A DNA stretch of 60,651 nt from Chloroherpetonaceae bacterium (GCA_025055975.1 JANWWM010000038.1:1-60651); one strand, 5' to 3'; numbered from the stretch's first letter, positions 43,414-54,298 are shown. Notes: generated by a model not told the origin, from the letters alone. Made by a program: numbers and translations.

Positions 43414-44130
43414 ATGACTCGGCGCGAGTTTCTGCGTTCCGCGCTTTTTTCGGCGGCGAGCGTCGCGCTCTCGCCCGTCGCCAACGCATTCGCGTCGCGT
43501 TTCGAGCGGCGCAAGTCGGATTTCGTTTTCGCGCGTCTCGCCTACGCTTCGGGCAATTGGAACACCGACGAGAGAATGCCCTCAAACGTCATTCACTCGC
43601 TCGTTCAATACACGACCATTAGCGTCAATCCGAAAGAAAAAATCGTCGCGCTCGATTCGCCCGAAATTTTCGACGCGCCGTTTTGCTATTTGAGCGGGCA
43701 TCGGCTCGCGCAGTTTTCAAGCAAAGAGCGCGAGAATTTTGAACGCTACGTTCGCAACGGCGGATTCGTCTTCGTCGATGACTGCAATCACGACATCGAC
43801 GGGCTTTTCGCAAAATCGTTCGAGGCGACGATTGCGAGCGTCTTTGGCGCGACCGCGCTGAAAAAAATTCCTAATTCTCATCCGCTCTATCGCTGCTTTT
43901 TCGATTTTCCGAGCGGACCGCCCACGACCTCGCTCGAACTCAACGGCTGGGGCGACGATTTGGTGCACGATTATCTCAAAGCCGTCGAAATCGACGGGCG
44001 CATCGGAATTCTTTACAGCAACAAGGATTACGGGTGCGAGTGGGATTACGATTTTCGCAACAAGCGTTGGTTGGCGGAAGACAACACCAAGTTCGCCGTC
44101 AACATCATTCTCTACGCCCTCGCCAGTTAG
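43414..44130 (+). CDS. DUF4159-domain exported protein (Tat-type signal)
   Basis: A 238-residue protein with a twin-arginine signal at the start (MTRREFLRSALFSAAS). The mature part is a DUF4159 domain: VFARLAYASGNWNTDE, LDSPEIFDAPFCYLSGHRLAQFS, ERYVRNGGFVFVDDC and YSNKDYGCEWDYDF. Family members often sit beside MoxR/DUF58/BatA-type genes and probably adopt a gene-regulator-free glutamine-amidotransferase-like fold. Here it is coupled to mutL by 2 bp, which is an odd partnership and may simply reflect co-transcription. The start is fixed by GGAGG nine bases upstream. Confidence 0.85.
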   Translation: MTRREFLRSALFSAASVALSPVANAFASRFERRKSDFVFARLAYASGNWNTDERMPSNVIHSLVQYTTISVNPKEKIVALDSPEIFDAPFCYLSGHRLAQFSSKERENFERYVRNGGFVFVDDCNHDIDGLFAKSFEATIASVFGATALKKIPNSHPLYRCFFDFPSGPPTTSLELNGWGDDLVHDYLKAVEIDGRIGILYSNKDYGCEWDYDFRNKRWLAEDNTKFAVNIILYALAS

Positions 44131-44366
44131 AGGCGCCCTCAGGTCTGGCTTCCCTGCGACGAGTTTTCGGCTTCGTTCAGAACGATCGTTCTCGGCTTCA
44201 TCAAGCGTTTTCGCCTGTCGCAAATTTGCGACGATGGAACCGAAAAGACGTCGCTTTTGGGCGACGCATTCCGCCGTTTCGCAGCGGACTTGCGAACATG
44301 CGTTCATTTTCGCGCCAAAACCCGCGTTGGCACGCCGTTTGAGCTTTCAAGTCAAAAAAGCCAAGA
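44131..44366 (+). promoter_or_regulatory. regulatory region with two perfect palindromes and a hairpin
   Basis: AGAACGATCGTTCT (44179-44192) and GTCGCAAATTTGCGAC (44217-44232) are perfect palindromes. CGTCGC and GCGACG (44249-44254 and 44261-44266) form a third inverted repeat. They lie 60-150 bp upstream of a sigma-54-like promoter at 44328, the position where enhancer sites for sigma-54 activators usually lie. A sigma-54 activator is encoded 26 bp beyond the small gene. The link is inferred. Confidence 0.5.
44328..44343 (+). promoter_or_regulatory. candidate sigma-54 promoter
   Basis: TGGCACGCCGTTTGAG fits the TGGCACG-N4-TTGCW consensus with correct -24/-12 spacing, but the -12 GC reads GA, which is a significant deviation. 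It lies 23 bp before the GTG start of the truncated receiver gene. Confidence 0.4.
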
Positions 44367-44576
44367 GTGAGCGAACTGATTCTCATCATTGACGGCGATT
44401 TGCAGGAGCTTCGTCGATTGCGAGAAATTTTGGCGCGCGAGGGGTTCGACATTATGACCGCAAGCGACGAAAAAACCGCGCGCGAACTCTGCTCGCGCTT
44501 GCCCGTTCGGCTCGTGCTTGGCGACGCGCAGATGCTTGGCTACTCGGCGAAACAGACGAAGCGAGCGAAAGAATAA
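44367..44576 (+). CDS. truncated response-regulator receiver protein
   Basis: A 69-residue protein starting at GTG. It covers only the first part of a receiver domain: ELILIIDGDLQELRRL with the acidic pair reduced to one D plus G-D, and LVLGDAQMLGY with the phosphorylatable Asp in GDAQM. The beta-alpha elements 4-5 with the conserved Thr/Ser and Lys are missing. It could be a decaying receiver, a minimal dominant-negative partner, or part of a longer gene lost to frameshift. It lies upstream of, and convergent with, a sigma-54 activator that lacks its own receiver domain. Confidence 0.6.
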   Translation: MSELILIIDGDLQELRRLREILAREGFDIMTASDEKTARELCSRLPVRLVLGDAQMLGYSAKQTKRAKE

Positions 44577-44601
44577 TCCGTTCAGATTGGCGCGCGAACG
44601 T

Positions 44602-46293
44602 TCAGTGCGAAATGCCCAATTGCGAAAGCAGTTTGTAGAAATGCGTGCGGTTCACGCCAAGCATTCTGGCGGCTTCGCTGACGGACGAGGCTTTTTGGAG
44701 GGTTTTTTTGAGGTAGAGTTTTCGGAACTCCGTTTCGGCTTCGGCGAGGGTTTTGCCAACGCGGACGGGCGTTTCCGCTTCGCTCGTCTCGACGATTTCT
44801 TTTGGCAAATCGCTTATGCCAATCACCCCATCTTTTGCCAAGACGGCGCAGCGAATCATCACGTTTTCAAGTTCGCGAACATTCCCAGGCCAAGAGTAGT
44901 TCTCCAACGCCGCAAGGGCTTCGTCCGAAAGTTTGCAAACGACGTTGCCGACCGCGTGCTTTTTGAGAAAATGCGCGGCGAGCTCCTCGATGTCTTCGGG
45001 ACGCTCGCGCAAGGGCGGCAGAAGGAGCTCGACGACTTTCAGGCGATAGTATAGGTCTTGACGAAACTTGCCCTGCTCGACGAGTTCTTTGAGGTTGCGG
45101 TTCGTGGCGCAAATGAGACGCGCGTCGAGCTTGTGTTTTTTGACGCTGCCCAAACGCTCAAACTCGCGCTCTTGCAACACGCGCAACAGTTTGGCTTGAA
45201 GCGCGAGCGGCATTTCGCCGATTTCATCGAGGAACAGCGTGCCCAGGTGCGCGGTCTCGAGTCGACCTTGTTTGGATTTCGTCGCGCCCGTGAACGCGCC
45301 TTGTTCGTAGCCGAAGAGTTCGGATTCCAAAAGGTCGTTGGGAATGGCGGCGCAATTGATGGCGACGAAGGGCTTGTCTTTGCGTCGGCTATTGTCGTGA
45401 ATGGCTTTTGCGAAGAGTTCTTTTCCCGTGCCGCTTTCGCCCAGAAGGAGCACGGTCGCGTCGGTGGCGGCGATGCGCGAGGCGATCTTCAAGGCTTCAA
45501 ACAGCGCAAGGCTTGAGCCGACGATGTCGTCGCACTTAAAAGCGTTCCGCAAATCGCGCATGTTTTTCGTCTCGTCCGAAATGATTTTCCTTTCCAACGT
45601 CGTGATTTCATCGGAGACCGCCAAGTTTCGCACGATTTGGTCGGCGAAGGCTAAAAGATAAGAGAGGTCGTTGGACGTGAAGGGATTGTCTTTGTTGCGC
45701 CTGTCGAGATACACCGCGCCGAAGGCTTTGTCGCCATAGACGAGCGGCGCGCAGAGCGCGGCGGAAATGCCCAACCGAATGACGCTCTTTTGTTGCGCGA
45801 AATTCGTTTCGCCTCGAATGTCTTCCGCCGTCGGCTTCAAACTTTGAATCGTGGAGCGAATCACCGAGAGACTCATCTCTTCGGCTTCGGCTTTGGCTTC
45901 GGGAGAGACGTTGCGCGAGCAGATGGATTCGATTTCGCCTTTTTTGTCGACGAGCACGATGAAACCCGCGTCGGCTTGGAGTTCGCGCACGATGATATCG
46001 AGCGCGGTTTCCATCAACTGCTCTTTTTGCGTTTTCCCCGAAAGCGCGATCCCCGTCGCGTAGAGCGCTTGCAGACGGCGATTTTCTCGCTTCAACCATT
46101 CCATTTCTTGCAGCAAGGCGGGGTTCGTGGCGCTCAACGAGGCTTGTCTGACCGACTCCAAAACGAATCGGAACAAATTTTCCAACTTTTTTTGAGCGTC
46201 AGGCAAGTTGGCGCGTTTCAGCTCCGACGAGACCTCCATAAAAAGCGCGGCTATCGCGGAGGTCGCATCGTTGAGGTTGAACGTTTGAGGCAT
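44602..46293 (-). CDS. sigma-54-dependent transcriptional activator with GAF domain
   Basis: A 563-residue bacterial enhancer-binding protein, start at the ATG 46293. An N-terminal helical region is followed by a GAF domain near residues 90-230. The AAA+ domain near 265-480 has Walker A GESGTGKE, the sigma-54 contact GAFTGA, Walker [11 protein letters not shown] and an arginine-finger region [10 protein letters not shown]. The C-terminal Fis-type HTH is [23 protein letters not shown] domains often sense small ligands or redox state. The DNA site is unknown; palindromes upstream of the adjacent small gene are candidates. Gene order is convergent with the truncated receiver. Confidence 0.93.
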   Translation of the reverse strand: MPQTFNLNDATSAIAALFMEVSSELKRANLPDAQKKLENLFRFVLESVRQASLSATNPALLQEMEWLKRENRRLQALYATGIALSGKTQKEQLMETALDIIVRELQADAGFIVLVDKKGEIESICSRNVSPEAKAEAEEMSLSVIRSTIQSLKPTAEDIRGETNFAQQKSVIRLGISAALCAPLVYGDKAFGAVYLDRRNKDNPFTSNDLSYLLAFADQIVRNLAVSDEITTLERKIISDETKNMRDLRNAFKCDDIVGSSLALFEALKIASRIAATDATVLLLGESGTGKELFAKAIHDNSRRKDKPFVAINCAAIPNDLLESELFGYEQGAFTGATKSKQGRLETAHLGTLFLDEIGEMPLALQAKLLRVLQEREFERLGSVKKHKLDARLICATNRNLKELVEQGKFRQDLYYRLKVVELLLPPLRERPEDIEELAAHFLKKHAVGNVVCKLSDEALAALENYSWPGNVRELENVMIRCAVLAKDGVIGISDLPKEIVETSEAETPVRVGKTLAEAETEFRKLYLKKTLQKASSVSEAARMLGVNRTHFYKLLSQLGISH

Positions 46294-46649
46294 TTGAACA
46301 ACTTTTTGGGGCTGTTTCAAGAATCACGTCTTGCGTTTCGCATCTCGCTCTCTCCTCGAAGCCCCTGCCAGACGCGAAGGAAAGCGACGCTTTCGCAAAA
46401 CTTGACGAAAAAGCAGAACTTTCCGCGATCGCGACGCTCTGCGCGTCGTGTCGCCGAAACTTACGAAATTCGCCACGACCCTCAAACGCTCGCCCCTGAT
46501 CAACGACGGCGCGTCGACGGCTTTTCGAGTCGCGTCGCCTCGCCATCGGAAAGATAAGACCAAGCGCGAGCGACGCGGCTTTTGCGACGCAAAAAACTTT
46601 GATAACTTGAAAATCATTTGTTCAATTCTGAAACGTCTTTGGCTGAACG
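46294..46649 (+). promoter_or_regulatory. upstream region of the TPR gene with candidate promoter
   Basis: TTTG at 46581-46584 and TAACTTG at 46603-46609 resemble the -33/-7 boxes with 18 bp between, 40 bp before the ATG. The rest of the 350 bp shows no gene; long frames here are on the wrong phase to continue into real proteins. Confidence 0.35.
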
Positions 46650-47876
46650 ATGTCGCTGGAATCCATCGCCGAACTGGAAGCGAAACTGCTCGCCGCGCCG
46701 CGCGACAAGGAACGAATCCCGCTGCTGCTGGCGCTGTCGCGCAAACTTGCCAACCGCGACGAGCGACGCGCCCTCGCGCTTGCCGAAGAAGCCTATCATC
46801 TTCAAATTCGTCGCGATCGCCAAAAGCCCGAATCGCTCTCGATTCTCGCTCAAGCCTTGAACCTGATGTCGATTTGCCTCTACCGTCTTTCCGATTACAA
46901 TCAATCGCTGCGAAAGGCGGAAGACGCGCTTGCCTTCGCCGCCGAAGCCCAAGACGAAATCCAACTCGCCGAAGCGCAGATGAGCATCGGGCGCGCGATG
47001 TGGAGTTTTGGCAGTTACGAAACCTCGCTTTCCGCCTACGGCGAAGCTCTGGCGCTCTATCATCGCAAGGGCAATCAAGACGGCGTGGCGCAAGCCTTCA
47101 ACAATCTCGGCACGGTCTATCGCTCGCAAGGCAACTACGACGACGCCATCGCCGCCTATCAAAAGTGCCTCAAAATCTGGGAATTGATGAACGACGATTA
47201 CGGCGTGGCGCAAGTCCTCAACAACCTCGGCAACATCTACAACGAAACGGGCAAATACGACGACGCGCTCGAAGTCTATCAGCAAAGCCTCGAACTGTTC
47301 AAGAAATGCGGCGACTTGGTGAGCGAACTGGGCTTGACGCACAACATCGGCAACATCTACGCTCACTTGGGCGATTACGCCAAAGCGCTCGAACGCTATC
47401 AATCCGAACTGACGAAAAGCCGCGAACATCAACTTGCGCAAGCGGAATCTTTCGCCCTCGATGGCATCGGACAGATTTACTTCAAGATGGGCGACCACGC
47501 GCAAGCGCTAACGGTCTTTGAAGAAAGCCTAAAACTTGCCGAAACGATGGGCGACAAGGTTAGCGTTGGCGAATCGCTCATCAACGTCGCTTCGGCGCAT
47601 CAAACGCTCGGCGATTTGGAAAAAGCCAAGCGAACCTTCGAGCGCAGTCTGCAAACGTTCCGCGACGTTGGGCATCAATTCGGCGAGGGCTTGTCGCTGC
47701 ACGGTTTGGGGGCGGTCTATCGACAAATGGGCGACGCGGAAAACGCGCATCGCTTCTTGAATCAAAGCCTCAGCCTGCGTCAGCGCCTTGGCGACAAGCG
47801 CGGCGAATGCGAGGATTGCTTGGAAATTGGCAAGTTCTATCAAGCCTTCCCGAACTTCCGCGCCTCCGTCGATTGA
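46650..47876 (+). CDS. tetratricopeptide-repeat protein
   Basis: A 408-residue protein made mostly of 34-40-residue TPR units. Repeated blocks such as AFNNLGTVYRSQGNYDDAI, VLNNLGNIYNETGKYDDAL, HNIGNIYAHLGDYAKALE and GLGAVYRQMGDAENAH occur at about 40-residue spacing from residue 65 to 385. No signal peptide is present and no catalytic domain is attached, so it is a cytoplasmic scaffold. In many Bacteroidota similar TPR stacks serve as N-terminal parts of GGDEF, HTH or histidine-kinase proteins, but here the gene ends after the repeats. It is convergent with the DUF5686 gene (12 bp). Confidence 0.85.
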   Translation: MSLESIAELEAKLLAAPRDKERIPLLLALSRKLANRDERRALALAEEAYHLQIRRDRQKPESLSILAQALNLMSICLYRLSDYNQSLRKAEDALAFAAEAQDEIQLAEAQMSIGRAMWSFGSYETSLSAYGEALALYHRKGNQDGVAQAFNNLGTVYRSQGNYDDAIAAYQKCLKIWELMNDDYGVAQVLNNLGNIYNETGKYDDALEVYQQSLELFKKCGDLVSELGLTHNIGNIYAHLGDYAKALERYQSELTKSREHQLAQAESFALDGIGQIYFKMGDHAQALTVFEESLKLAETMGDKVSVGESLINVASAHQTLGDLEKAKRTFERSLQTFRDVGHQFGEGLSLHGLGAVYRQMGDAENAHRFLNQSLSLRQRLGDKRGECEDCLEIGKFYQAFPNFRASVD

Positions 47877-47888
47877 GAAATCTCGTTC

Positions 47889-50270
47889 TTACAAGAGCAA
47901 ACCCATTCCAAAGATGAGGCGCATATCGGCGGGCGAATTCTCGCGGAATCCCCAAACGAGAGAGGCGCGGAACAATCCCAAAATGCCGCCCAAGCCAAAG
48001 CCCGCCTCGTAGTATTGACGCGGAACGCCGTTCAGCCAAACTCGCGCCGCGCCGCCCCTGACGAAGAGTTGCAGGAAACGTTCCGCCGCCCAATCAAAGC
48101 CAATCGCTTCAAACGGCACGGATTGAAAGTTGTGCTCGACGTTGAGCGTTAGGATATATTCGCCCACGAACTCCTTTCGTCCCAATCCCAACAACGCGCC
48201 TTGCTCAGCGAAATACGCAATGGGCGACTCCGTGCTGAAATAGCGTTGCGGAACTTTGTCCGCGCCCAGCAACGCGCCCGCTTCGGCAAAAACGAGCAAA
48301 TGCGGCGCGAGCAATCGATCGCCGAAAAAGGCGTTCTTCTTGAACGCCGTTACTGCCCAAAGGCGCGTGAACTCAAAATCGCTTCCGAGCGGCGACGACG
48401 AGTGCTCGATTTCGCCCTTCGCCCAAATCGGCGAGCGCAAGCCGAGAAGCGGCAAGCGCAGTCCGTATTCCGCCGACAAGACGAGGCTTCGCGCGTTGCC
48501 GTCGCGTATCGCGGGGTTCGGGCGGAACGGAACTCGACGGCTGAAAACGCTGTAATTCGTCTCGTTTCGCATTGAGCGCTCGGTCTGGCTGCGATAGCCC
48601 AACGAGACGAAGAGGTTCGACTTCGGCTGATGAACGAAAGCGAGTTTCCAACCCTGCGCTTGAAAGTAGTTGTGATAATCCTCTTTGTAGACGAGGGCGG
48701 AATAAGCGTTGGAGATGTCCCACGGCGTAAGCCATTCGGGGGTGAAGGACGTGGTTTTGTAGAAGTCAAGCGAAACGCCCACGACGCGCTTGTCATCGAG
48801 CCATTGCGTCGCGCCCGCCGTCCACAAGACCTCTTCGCGCTCGAAGCCGTAGCCGACGCTTCCTCGCGCGTCGGTCGTTTTCATAAGCGAGTCGAGATGG
48901 AGTTGCGCGCCAAGAAACCAACCCTCGACGCGATTGAAGCGAATCATCGGCACGTCGAGCAAACCCAATCCGCTTATGCCGCCAACGCTGACCCCGCCGC
49001 CGCGCCCTTGCGCGATGAGCATTCCGCCAATCGCGCCGCGCGGCTTGAATTGCGACGCGATGGATTTGGCGCTGTCGAGCGTTTGATACGCCTTGACTTC
49101 TTCGGCGGTGAGCGAGACGAAATCGCGCCCCTGCCAAAAAAGCGAATCGAACCGTTCGGCGGTCGGAGCCTTCTGCACGAGTTTTTGAACGAAGAGCGAA
49201 TCGGGCACGCCCACGTTGATTTTGTAGTTGCGAATCGCCGTCGTCGCAACGAAGGAAATGCGCGGCAGTTCAATCAAGCCGCCGCCGACCGAGACCGTCA
49301 AGCCGCCTTCAATGACTTGATTTGCGGGAAGCCAATAACCGCGTCCTAATGAATCCGTGAAATACTCTTGCGTTTGCTTGTAACGAAAGACCGCGTCCTC
49401 AATGTAAGGCAAGCGAAAACCTGCGGTGGGCTCGACATCAACGCCGATGAGCGCGTAAGCATTGCTCGCAATCCGAATTTGACCCTTGAAGAGCGGAAGG
49501 AACTTCGACTGCGGCAACAAGCGCAACGTGTAGAACTCCACGTCGTCGGCTTTTTTGATTTCGACGAGTTCGTATTTGTAGTAATCGAGCGCGTCGTCGG
49601 CGATGGGACCAACGACCTTGTTGCCCGAAATCCAAATGCGCTCTTCGGAAAAATCCACGAGAAAACGCAAGCCTGCCGAGACCGCCGCGCCCGACCCGCG
49701 CAAATCCGACTTCACGTTTTCCGTCAAGCGTTCTTGAACGACGACCTCGCGGAGCGTGTCGCCCTTGCGCCAATAGCCGTTGGCAAAGACCTCCGCAATG
49801 GCGGCGATGGACGTGTCGGATTTCAACAGTTGCTTGCGGTAGGCTTCGACTTGATAGGTTTCGAGCGAGCGGCGTTGCGAGCGTTTGTAGCGAATGGCGC
49901 GGCGAATGATGGTCGTGGCTAAATCTTCGTTGGCGCTCACGACGATTTCCGACGCGGTTACCTCGCCTTGCTTCAAGCGAATGTCTCGTTCCAGCGAAAG
50001 CGCGACGGCAATTTCTTCGCGGTAAGTTTCGTAGCCCACGAAGCGAACTTCGAGCGCGTATCGTCCTTCGGGCACGTTCAGCCGAAACGCGCCGTCGTTG
50101 TTGGTTCTGGCGCCCTTGACGACCTTCTCCCCTTGCTTTAATTGAACCGTTGCGCCAATGAGCGCTTCGCCCGTTTTCGCGTCGGTAACTTTTCCCGACA
50201 CGGTTTGCGAAAGCGACGCGGAAAGAAAAAGAACGCCGTGCGCGAGCGCGAGAAGCATCACAGAGCGCAT
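47889..50270 (-). CDS. DUF5686 outer-membrane protein with carboxypeptidase-regulatory-like domain
   Basis: A 793-residue protein with signal peptide (1-22) and an N-terminal carboxypeptidase-regulatory-like module (GKVTDAKTGEALIGATVQL). DUF5686 starts around residue 110 (LATTIIRRAIRYKRSQRRSLETYQVEAYRKQLL). The rest is rich in beta-strands, ending AGEFSRNPQ-like on the opposite strand and on the coding strand a FRENSPADMRLIFGMGLLL end. It is probably an outer-membrane barrel with a periplasmic domain. Family function is not established; members are often near peptidase or surface-glycan genes. It stands alone here. Confidence 0.85.
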   Translation of the reverse strand: MRSVMLLALAHGVLFLSASLSQTVSGKVTDAKTGEALIGATVQLKQGEKVVKGARTNNDGAFRLNVPEGRYALEVRFVGYETYREEIAVALSLERDIRLKQGEVTASEIVVSANEDLATTIIRRAIRYKRSQRRSLETYQVEAYRKQLLKSDTSIAAIAEVFANGYWRKGDTLREVVVQERLTENVKSDLRGSGAAVSAGLRFLVDFSEERIWISGNKVVGPIADDALDYYKYELVEIKKADDVEFYTLRLLPQSKFLPLFKGQIRIASNAYALIGVDVEPTAGFRLPYIEDAVFRYKQTQEYFTDSLGRGYWLPANQVIEGGLTVSVGGGLIELPRISFVATTAIRNYKINVGVPDSLFVQKLVQKAPTAERFDSLFWQGRDFVSLTAEEVKAYQTLDSAKSIASQFKPRGAIGGMLIAQGRGGGVSVGGISGLGLLDVPMIRFNRVEGWFLGAQLHLDSLMKTTDARGSVGYGFEREEVLWTAGATQWLDDKRVVGVSLDFYKTTSFTPEWLTPWDISNAYSALVYKEDYHNYFQAQGWKLAFVHQPKSNLFVSLGYRSQTERSMRNETNYSVFSRRVPFRPNPAIRDGNARSLVLSAEYGLRLPLLGLRSPIWAKGEIEHSSSPLGSDFEFTRLWAVTAFKKNAFFGDRLLAPHLLVFAEAGALLGADKVPQRYFSTESPIAYFAEQGALLGLGRKEFVGEYILTLNVEHNFQSVPFEAIGFDWAAERFLQLFVRGGAARVWLNGVPRQYYEAGFGLGGILGLFRASLVWGFRENSPADMRLIFGMGLLL

Positions 50271-50537
50271 ATCGGATTGGAGTTGGCGGTTAGTCGTTAG
50301 ACGTTAGGCGTTAGAGTTTCGTTTCCTCTGCGGTCATTCCGAGCGCCAGCGAAGAACCCGTGGCGGATTTCGAGTTGCGAATTGAATCTGTCCGCTTCTT
50401 CGAAAGTGGATTCTTCACTCCGCTGCGCTCCGTTCAGAATGACGGCATCAAGCGTTTTTGCTTGTCATTCCGAACGTTTTTGCGTCGTTTCAAAAATCGC
50501 TCGTCATTCCGAGCGCGGCGAGGAATCCACGTTCATT
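50271..50537. repeat. dispersed inverted-repeat cluster
   Basis: A gap containing arms GTCATTCCGAGCGCC...GAAGAACCC (from 50333) and TTCAGAATGAC (to about 50443), then a second partial pair GTCATTCCGAACG (50464) and GTCATTCCGAGCGCGG...GGAATCC (50503-50528). They belong to the same family as the copies beside nuoM. No gene is present. Confidence 0.7.
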
Positions 50538-51161
50538 TCATTGCGATTCGGGCAGCGAATCAAACGGCACGTCGAGGATTGGAAATTTCCGCCAGTCTTT
50601 GTCGTCGAAGTGCCACCACTCGCTCGGGTTGGGAATGAAGCCTTCGGCTCGCATCGCGTCGTGGAGTTTTCGACGATTGTCCAAAATGCGCTTCGGCAAT
50701 CGGTCGTAATCGCTTCGGGCGGCTTCGACGAACTCGTCGTATCGCGTTGGCATTTCAAGTTCGTTGCCGAGCGAATCGACGAGCGTCAGATCCACCGCCG
50801 CCCCGCGATTGTGTTTCGAGCCTTTGCGAGGGTCGGCGACGAACGTCGGGTTCGGAACGACTTTCCAGAGTTCCCACTGCGCCGAAAGCGGTCGATACGC
50901 ATCGAAAATTTTGAGTCCCAATCCTTCCCGTTCCAATCGCGCTTGGACTTTGGAAAGCCGCTCGGCGACGGGTTTTTGAAGCAAGCATCGCGCCGAAGGG
51001 TAGATGGCTTTTTTCATAAAGTTGTTCGTCGTGGCGTAGCGAATGTCGATTAAAATTCTCGGATTGACGGAACGCACATCGACGAGCGCATGGCGCGGTT
51101 GCGCAAAAATCGGCATAGAAAGCGAAAGCAGCGTTGAAACGAGGAGGGCGAGGAATTTCAT
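50538..51161 (-). CDS. D-alanyl-D-alanine dipeptidase, VanX/DdpX-like
   Basis: A 207-residue protein with a signal peptide (1-21, MPIFAQ), starting at 51161 where ATG overlaps the queE stop by ATGA. The zinc-peptidase motifs are conserved: DAYRP (R90), SKHNRGAAVD with His117 and Asp124, and EWWH with catalytic Glu181 and His184. VanX-type enzymes cleave D-Ala-D-Ala in the periplasm or cytoplasm; the signal peptide here favours a role in recycling cell-wall dipeptide rather than vancomycin resistance. No vanA/vanH genes are present. Longer upstream frames overlap queE and are not credible. Confidence 0.9.
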   Translation of the reverse strand: MKFLALLVSTLLSLSMPIFAQPRHALVDVRSVNPRILIDIRYATTNNFMKKAIYPSARCLLQKPVAERLSKVQARLEREGLGLKIFDAYRPLSAQWELWKVVPNPTFVADPRKGSKHNRGAAVDLTLVDSLGNELEMPTRYDEFVEAARSDYDRLPKRILDNRRKLHDAMRAEGFIPNPSEWWHFDDKDWRKFPILDVPFDSLPESQ

Positions 51162-51805
51162 ACGCCGCGCGTTTCGGGAGCCCAAATGTATTTGTGCATT
51201 TGAAGTTGAAATCGGACGCGAAGCCTGTCGGCTAAAATCCACTCCGCGAGCGTTTGCGGGTGAAGTTCGCCGAAGACGACGGACATCAAGACGACGCATT
51301 TTTCCGTCAAACGATGTTCGGCGATGACCGTTTTTGACCAATCGTAATCGAGCCGCGAGCCGATGACGAATTTCACCTCGTCGGTTGGCGCAAGGAGTTC
51401 AAGGTTGCGATAGTCGTTGCGCTTCAACATTCCCGAACTCGGCGTTTTCATATCGATGATTTTTCGGACGCGCCTATCGACCTTGTCGCAAAGAATGCTT
51501 CCCGACGTTTCAAGCAGAACTTCGTAGCCCAAATCGCACAGGCGCGTCATCAACTCGTAGACAGGCTCTTGCAACAACGGTTCGCCGCCCGTGATTTCCA
51601 CCAAGTCGCAATCGTAAGAGCGGACTTCCTCGATAATGCTGTCAAGCGAACGTTCTTCGCCCTCGTAGAAGGCGTATTCGGTGTCGCAATACGTGCAGCG
51701 CAGGTTGCATTCGGTCAGGCGCACGAACACGCACGGCAAGCCCATTCGCGTCGATTCGCCCTGAATCGAGAAGAAAATTTCGTTGACTTTGAGCATCGGT
51801 TTCAT
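51158..51805 (-). CDS. queE: 7-carboxy-7-deazaguanine synthase QueE
   Basis: A 215-residue radical SAM enzyme starting at the ATG 51805. The cluster motif is CNLRCTYC (Cys33, 37, 40), giving the CxxxCxxC pattern that binds [4Fe-4S] and SAM. GESTRMGLPCVFVRLTE, ITGGEPLLQ, GYEVLLETSGS and LQMHKYIW are all typical of QueE. It forms the deazaguanine base of queuosine from CPH4. The product feeds tRNA queuosine or DNA modification. The gene before it on the strand is a pteridine-type SDR (30 bp away), and the one after it is a dipeptidase. No other queuosine genes are in the window. Confidence 0.94.
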   Translation of the reverse strand: MKPMLKVNEIFFSIQGESTRMGLPCVFVRLTECNLRCTYCDTEYAFYEGEERSLDSIIEEVRSYDCDLVEITGGEPLLQEPVYELMTRLCDLGYEVLLETSGSILCDKVDRRVRKIIDMKTPSSGMLKRNDYRNLELLAPTDEVKFVIGSRLDYDWSKTVIAEHRLTEKCVVLMSVVFGELHPQTLAEWILADRLRVRFQLQMHKYIWAPETRGV

Positions 51806-51834
51806 TGAGCGTTTGGCGCGAAGATAAAAGAAAT

Positions 51835-52644
51835 TCAGTAGAGCAATCTTCCGCCGTCGACGCTTAAAATGTGTCCCGTGATGTAATCGTTCTCGGCGAG
51901 GAAAAGCATCGCCTTGACGATGTCGGACGGCGTGCCGACGCGGCGCAGAGGAATTTTGGAGAGAATGTCTTTCTCGAACTCCTTGTCGGCTTCGTTCAGA
52001 AGCACGGTGCCTGGGGCGATGGAATTGACGAGGATTTTCGGCGCGAACGTTTTGGCGAAAACTTTGGTGAGATGTTGCACGCCGACTTTTGAGGCGGTGT
52101 AGGGCGCATAGCGCCGCCAAACGAGTTCCGCCGAGACGTCGGAGATGGTGATCATTCTCGAGACGAAGTTCTGCTCCATCATCAACTTCGCCGCTTCTTG
52201 CATCGTGAAGAACGTGCCTTTGAGATTGGTGTCGACGAGAGAATCCCAATCTTTCTCGCTCACTTCGGGCAGGGGCGTGGGAAAAAAGTTCGAGGCGTTG
52301 CAAATCATCAAGTCCAAGCGCTCGAAGCGGGTTCGGAAAAGAAGAAAGGCGCGTTTGATGGAACTGACTTTGGAGATGTCGCACCGAATCATTTTCGCGT
52401 CGGGCGCGAGGGCTTTGAGTTCGGAGAGGGTTTCGAGCGCTTCTTGGCGCGAGGAGCGATAGGTGAAGCAAACGCGCCAGCCGCGCTCGGCGAGCGCCAG
52501 CGCCATCGCTTTGCCAAGCCGACCCGACGCGCCCGTGATGAAACACACGGGCGACGTCTCGCTCGGTTCGACGCGCTTGCGCTTCAAGCCCAAGTTCTTC
52601 AAGCTCACGCCTTTGAGCGACGATTTCAGGTTCGGCAGTTTCAT
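51835..52644 (-). CDS. SDR-family pteridine reductase-like oxidoreductase
   Basis: A 269-residue short-chain dehydrogenase starting at the ATG 52644. It has the nucleotide motif TGASGRLGKA, a catalytic Tyr-Lys in YTASK, Ser in TISDVS, and CNASNFFPTPL in place of the usual NNAG, a hallmark of pteridine reductase PTR1 and FolM (NNASxFxPTP). The C-terminus TGHILSVDGGRLLY is typical. The product would be a tetrahydropterin. The gene precedes queE by 29 bp and is on the same strand; QueE also draws on the pterin branch, so a functional link is plausible but not shown. The frame extends further upstream, but with no homology. Confidence 0.85.
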   Translation of the reverse strand: MKLPNLKSSLKGVSLKNLGLKRKRVEPSETSPVCFITGASGRLGKAMALALAERGWRVCFTYRSSRQEALETLSELKALAPDAKMIRCDISKVSSIKRAFLLFRTRFERLDLMICNASNFFPTPLPEVSEKDWDSLVDTNLKGTFFTMQEAAKLMMEQNFVSRMITISDVSAELVWRRYAPYTASKVGVQHLTKVFAKTFAPKILVNSIAPGTVLLNEADKEFEKDILSKIPLRRVGTPSDIVKAMLFLAENDYITGHILSVDGGRLLY

Positions 52645-52681
52645 TCGCGTGATCGGTTGAAAGCGACGCAACGCCAAAGTT

Positions 52682-54298
<1,617 letters not shown>

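Noticed and set aside
50538..51161. Vancomycin-resistance dipeptidase
   Set aside because: The enzyme family fits VanX, but vanH and vanA are absent and a signal peptide is present; a cell-wall recycling role is more likely.
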